The notes under the pieces were generated by a model that saw only the letters and a list, made by a program, of their open reading frames with translations, did no database searches and was not told the origin of the DNA. This document shows, piece by piece, positions 59,276 through 64,000 of a stretch of DNA of 64,000 nt. Both the position numbers and the translations under genes were made by a program. The first letter of the stretch is position 1; each line of letters begins with the position of its first letter. The stretch is from positions 124,001-188,000 of the forward strand of contig WUJK01000010.1 in the NCBI GenBank assembly GCA_011317545.1, given 5' to 3'. The DNA comes from Coniella vitis. Lineage: Eukaryota; Ascomycota; Sordariomycetes; Diaporthales; Schizoparmaceae.

Positions 59276-60458
59276 TGTCGTGTGAATATATATATATAGT
59301 TAAGCACTTGGGTGTGTTGACTTCTTTTTCGTCTTTTGATTTTGCCCAAGAAAGACAAAAAGAGGAAAGATACCGTATAATTAATTAATTAGCCTTTATT
59401 CCTTTTAACGGTTTGTGGTTTCTTGCTGCGCTGTAATACATATATACAAATTATACTTTTACCGGGAGGTTTTTCTTTTTATCATTCGTCAGCCTTTCTT
59501 TTTCTCTTTTCTTTTTCGTCTTTCTCCATGGAGTTCCACATTTTGATGGCAAACAAGATGGCCAGATATCATACCATGTAGTACATACATAGTACAGTCC
59601 AAAAGTTGAAGAGTTTGTCAGTTGCTCGGATTTACGAGGCCCCGGGGGGGGGGGTGGTGTTTTTTTTTCTCTTTTTTCCCTTGCCATGGCCTGATTACAT
59701 AGTAGACGCGGGCTCGCTCTGGACCAACCAACCAGCCACCTCGGCAGGTTATTGACCTTTGGCTTTTTGGGGAAAAGAAAATCCCCACTAAAGAAAGAGG
59801 TGATGCTGCACGGCAGGTCGGGGTGGGTTGCGTTTATGCACAGTATGTGTGTGTGTGTGGTCGGAAAAAGATGCGAGTAGATAGATCTGCACATGTAGAG
59901 GACAAGAAAAGTCACTGAAGGAAAAGGGCTTTTTTTTTTATCATACATATCTTTACTACTATGTAATGTGCAATTGGGGAAATCGTACCTGTTGGCACAC
60001 ATATTTTCCGTCACCCACGTCGATATATCGGACCTATCTTGTGTGTTCTATTTGCCTTTTTCCTTTCTGTTCCCTTTCCTTCGTAGTGCGAGAAATGACC
60101 AGCCAACCTCGTTGCCCGTGTGCGTTGAGTGAAATCCAGTGTGAAATGAAAAGCCCTTGTGTGTATATGTACATATTCAAGGACTAGGTTGACGGCCTCT
60201 GCCGTTATCCAGCCAGGAGGGCGCAGGGGGAAAAAAAAAAGGTGTTTTGTTTTGATTTTATTTTGGGCCTGCGTTAGTGCATGTATAGTACAATTTTCTG
60301 TACAGTTTGTATACTATGTATAGTATCGTATATTCAATTACCAAGGCATAGTACATGAATACCAGTTATTTCTGACCCACGAACTTTAACCGGTGTCAAG
60401 GGACATCGTTTGACTCACCGTTTTACCGGACAAGACGACTGAAGAAATAGATACTACT

Positions 60459-60480
60459 ATCTATGTACATAGTACTATGT
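60459..60480. repeat. Overlapping palindromes of the ACTATGTA family
   Basis: CTATGTACATAG (60461-60472) and ACATAGTACTATGT (60467-60480) are both perfect palindromes and share six bases. They belong to the dispersed motif family described in the findings. Confidence 0.9.
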
Positions 60481-62279
60481 GCTGTGAGCATGGCTCACAC
60501 GGTGGGGAAAAAAGAAAAAAAAGAAAGCCCTGTTACGAGCAAGTATGTCATAGTATGTGGAGAAACCGCGCGGCTCCTCAGAGCCAAAAAGAGTGCAAAA
60601 AATAGACAAACAGCAACAAGAGAATGAGCTGATGAAGCAGGACCCAAGTCTTCAAGCCAAGTAGGGGCTGGGGGAAAAGGATTCAAATAGCTGGGGCATG
60701 GAAAAGAGAGAGAGAGAAAGGGCCAATGGTGCCTTTCACTCTGGAAACACCCCATCCATCCATCCATTCATTGATTCATCATGGCCAGATAAATACGGTT
60801 CAATACCTTGCTTCATTTGCAATGGCACGTACATCAGTAGCATGGGGGGTTTTTTTTTCTTCTTCCTGCAACAAGTCTCCGTTTCGCCGGCCATGCCTGT
60901 TTTGTGCCGCAAAAGGCGCCCATTGAAAAGCATAAAATCCGATACAGTGTTGGCCCGCCGGCCGTGCCAGGTCGATCTGGTTGGACCAGAGGGATGTGTC
61001 TGGATGTTCCATGCAAAGGAAAGCTGGAACAACGGGCTACAAGGCATCAGATGAACCAACTTATCCAACGTGTCAGAAAAAAAGAAAACAAGGGACACTT
61101 TAGAGAAAGCTTGGCATGATAGGTTATATTGACCAGCCTACCGTACTGTAGTAATCACTGGACAGGGTGGGATATGCTTGAATATGCTTCTTGTCAGGAT
61201 TTTTCGAGTCGATTGGACAGCTGTGTGGCCCCCCCCCCTTTTTTGACGTTGAAACATCTGGGAAACCATAATCAATCTCACCATCGTTTGTGAGGCGGTA
61301 CAGGAGGCAAAGTATGCCACGTGGGCAAATGAAAAAAAGAACACAGCGCACACACAACGGGACCTGTGTATGTTATTACGCTTCGCACAAGCAGCCGCTC
61401 GTCTACTACATAATAGTAGTGCGTACTATACTATACTTGATGCTGATCCACAGCCCCTCCCTCCACCAAGCGATGGGCCGTCCAGGATGGATGGCCAAAA
61501 CACGAAACAGCGCGCGCCAAAGCAGGAAGAAGAGGAGGAGGAGGAGGAGTCGTCTTGCAGCTGCACGCACACACACACACACGACCCATTCTCTCACAGT
61601 GGCCCACGGATCTCGGCATCTCACCATGACGTTGATCCTACCGGGGGTCCGAAGAGAAGAAGGGGGCTCCCAACTGGACGGTCTGCCGGTTCGACGCAAT
61701 GCCCAGTCTCTGTCTCTCTGTCTCTCTCTCGCTCTCTCTCTCTCTTTCGGCCCCTCCTCCCTTCTTCTCCTTCCTGATCGCAGAGAATGGCGTGACCAAC
61801 AAGAGGGACAAACACGGCCAAGTCTTGGCTTGTTTGGTGGCGGCGATGATGGCTTGGCTATGGTTAGTGTGTACTGGCTGAGAATGGTTGCTTGCCTACT
61901 TATCACTTTGCTTATGCTGACTATTGGAATATTGGAATCCTAGGGCTTCTTTTTTTGCTTTTTTTGCTTCTATTTCATTTTTTTTATTTGTGCCCAAATA
62001 GGCTCACTCTCGCCTCCCCATAATAGCTTTCCTTTTTCTCCAAGGCCCCTTGTAAATAATGGCAATAGTATACATGGGTACTTACTTGCTCTACATAGTT
62101 ATATAGTACATCAGTACAAAGCCAAGTACCATGTACACAGTGCTTACTATGCATCCCGCGCATCCGAGAGCAAAGGCCCCCAAACTCCCGAAGAGGAACC
62201 GAGGGGCAGATGGGGGCATTTGCTCACGGGGTTTTCCTCTTCTCTACCCGGCATGCTTACTCAAACTGCAAGAAAAGGG

Positions 62280-62356
62280 AAAAAAAAAATTTAAAAAATT
62301 AAAAAAATAAAAAATGAAAAATGAAAAATAAAAAATAAAAAATAAAAAATAAAAAG
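62280..62356. repeat. A-rich low-complexity tract with AAAAAT units
   Basis: About 77 bp composed almost only of A and T with repeated AAAAAT/AAAAATG units, in non-coding DNA. Confidence 0.9.
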
Positions 62357-64000
62357 GAACCACAAAAAAGAAAAGCTAAAATCAGCCATTCCCAAAGCTT
62401 CGGAATTCTGTGTGTTCTTTTTTTCTTTGTGTGTGTGTCTCGCACGCGCGCAGTGTTAATTACTTGCCGTTCACAGTTTATTGTAGCCAAGTACTCTTTT
62501 TTTCTTTTCTTCTTTTCGTATGCTAGGTAATGGGATGCGAACAACGTGGGTCTACAGGGGCCTTATAGTTGAAGGGAATAAAATAAGGAAATATTATCAT
62601 TATAAGAGTGCAATAAAATAAAATAAAATTTAAATAAAAAAAAACAAAATAGTCATCGTCAGCATTTTTTCCTTTACCACGCCCCCACTTTAATCTGGTG
62701 ACACCCCTGTCACGCCTGCCCTTAACCTTACTTGAACCGTAAATCAACGTTACGCGTCCCGACTCCATTTCTATCTCCGAGAAGAAACAAAATTCCCTCC
62801 CCCCCTCCCTCCCAGACTGGGGACCCGACGGGGGCCAAAAAAAGAGAAAAAGGCCACCACACGATCCAATTGGATCATCGCTCATTGGAACAAGAAACAA
62901 GTTTATGAAAAAAAAAAATACTCAAAAAAAAAAGGAAAAAAGGAAAAAAAGAGTGCCAATCAGCAGGTGGGCAGGGGAAACAAAGTCAAAAAGAAAGAAA
63001 GATAAAGCCGCCCCTCCCCCCCAAAATTAAAGCATATCCAGCCTTCTACCCTTCTGCCGTCCAAGCCGTTGCGCTGGTCCTTGACATTTTGGATTTGGAA
63101 TTTGACACGGCGAGATCCGCAACGGCATCTTGGTGCCGTGCCACTTCCCATCCTTTCATGAGAGATCGCTGTTTTGTTGCATGTACTTACTATGTAAGAT
63201 AGTACTATTACTATGTAAGCTCTCAAGTATACTGTGTATGCTTGTTGCAAGCTTACTATGTAGTCAACCATGAGTTGTATCTTTTCCAAACCAACCCCCC
63301 CCCCCCAAAAAGGGCAGATAGGCTCTCTCACTATATTTTCCCCCTCCCCCGACACTGTCGAGATTGGAGGCTCAAAACTTCCTTTCTGGTGGGTGCAAGT
63401 GGACTCCGCGTCCCATGAGGGGGCGGGGGGGGGGAGTGCCAGCGTCAACTCAAAAAATAAAATAAAAATAAAAATAATCCAGGGCGGGCGGTCGAATGGA
63501 AACATGGCAGATACTCGTATTTTGGCCGCGAGCACTTGGTACAATCATGTATCTGACCGGTACATATATCCAACCTAACAACGCCGTTTTCTAGCCCACA
63601 GCCCGGAAAAGCCCACAACCCGAAAAGGCGGATCACCCGGGCAGGGGGGGTAGTGATGGTGGTGGTGAAAGAAAATGTACATGGTACTTTCTATCTTACA
63701 GTACAATCCAAAACGAACAGAGAGAGAGAGCAGGAAAAGATTAAGAAAGCAATTATCCTGCATTCATAATCTCATTATTCGTACCTATTCTCTGTAACCC
63801 TGAAAAAAAAAAAAAAAGAACACACCAAAACATATCTCAGAAATCGCCTGATGAAATCTATCAGCCAATCATGCAAAGCACATTATATATAGTCACAAGT
63901 CATGAATAGTAAGGAATATGGAACTGTGATGATGTCGGTGATAAGAGAAAAAAAGATTTGCCAACGGCAACTTTGCTCCGGATCAAGTATTTCCCTCCAG

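Larger units (their letters stand above)
51274..64000. other. Long intergenic spacer, 12.7 kb, no supported gene
   Basis: It begins with the H1 promoter. No frame beyond it shows a recognisable domain or spliced continuation. Contents include CT-rich tracts near 51590-51640, (GTT)n at 59238-59272, a T60 run at 58708-58767, GCTGC pentamers at 58996-59020, (CA)n near 61565, an A/T tract at 62280-62356 and about ten copies of the ACTATGTA/TACATAGT motif, mostly after 59.5 kb. Overlapping open frames on both strands reflect repeats. No partial coding frame could be supported at the right edge. Confidence 0.6.

Noticed and set aside
1..64000. CRISPR arrays, bacterial operons, integrases or phage-type genes
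   Set aside because: No direct-repeat/spacer arrays and no such coding sequences; gene structure is fungal throughout.

Overview
The window looks like nuclear DNA of a filamentous ascomycete, probably Sordariomycetes. The basis is genes with short introns (about 56 to 205 bp) with GTAAGT-like donors and YAG acceptors, fungal families (RGS-LOV photoreceptor, cutinase, GH47 mannosidase, histone H1 with introns, Reb1-type Myb protein), intron-containing tRNA-Phe, and abundant microsatellites in long intergenic spacers. Species-level placement is inference only.

Layout. The left edge (1-353, minus) holds the N-terminal part of an unrecognised gene running off the window. A spacer of about 12.1 kb follows with no supported gene. 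The gene-rich middle runs from 12.4 to 51.3 kb: a mitochondrial P-loop ATPase (minus) divergent from a large Myb/Reb1-like protein (plus); a secreted cutinase (plus) converging on an MFS sugar transporter (minus); an RGS-LOV blue-light receptor, a putative Stb1-like Sin3-binding protein and a small Dabb-barrel protein (all minus); a His/Gln-rich protein of unknown function (plus); a decayed Zn2Cys6 zinc-cluster relic; tRNA-Gly(GCC); a secreted glycosidase-like protein (plus); tRNA-Phe(GAA) with a 16-nt intron; a GH47 alpha-mannosidase, an NPF/DPF-motif proline-rich protein and histone H1 (all minus). The last 12.7 kb is again without a supported gene.

The genes do not form one pathway or cluster. 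Themes are chromatin and rDNA-type DNA binding (Reb1-like, Stb1-like, H1), light and G-protein signalling (RGS-LOV), extracellular polymer use (cutinase, sugar porter, secreted glycosidase-like protein) and secretory glycan trimming (GH47). Exon boundaries were worked out by hand from splice sites and reading-frame continuity.

The most unusual signals are: a dispersed palindromic 8-mer (ACTATGTA / TACATAGT), strongly over-represented and confined to non-coding DNA; a repeated basic-plus-hydrophobic motif in the disordered half of the Reb1-like protein; the RGS-LOV receptor with a 26-nt microexon and tandem acceptor sites; a C15-A16-G14 homopolymer hairpin; a T60 tract; and a zinc-cluster relic whose damage looks like C:G to T:A mutation.
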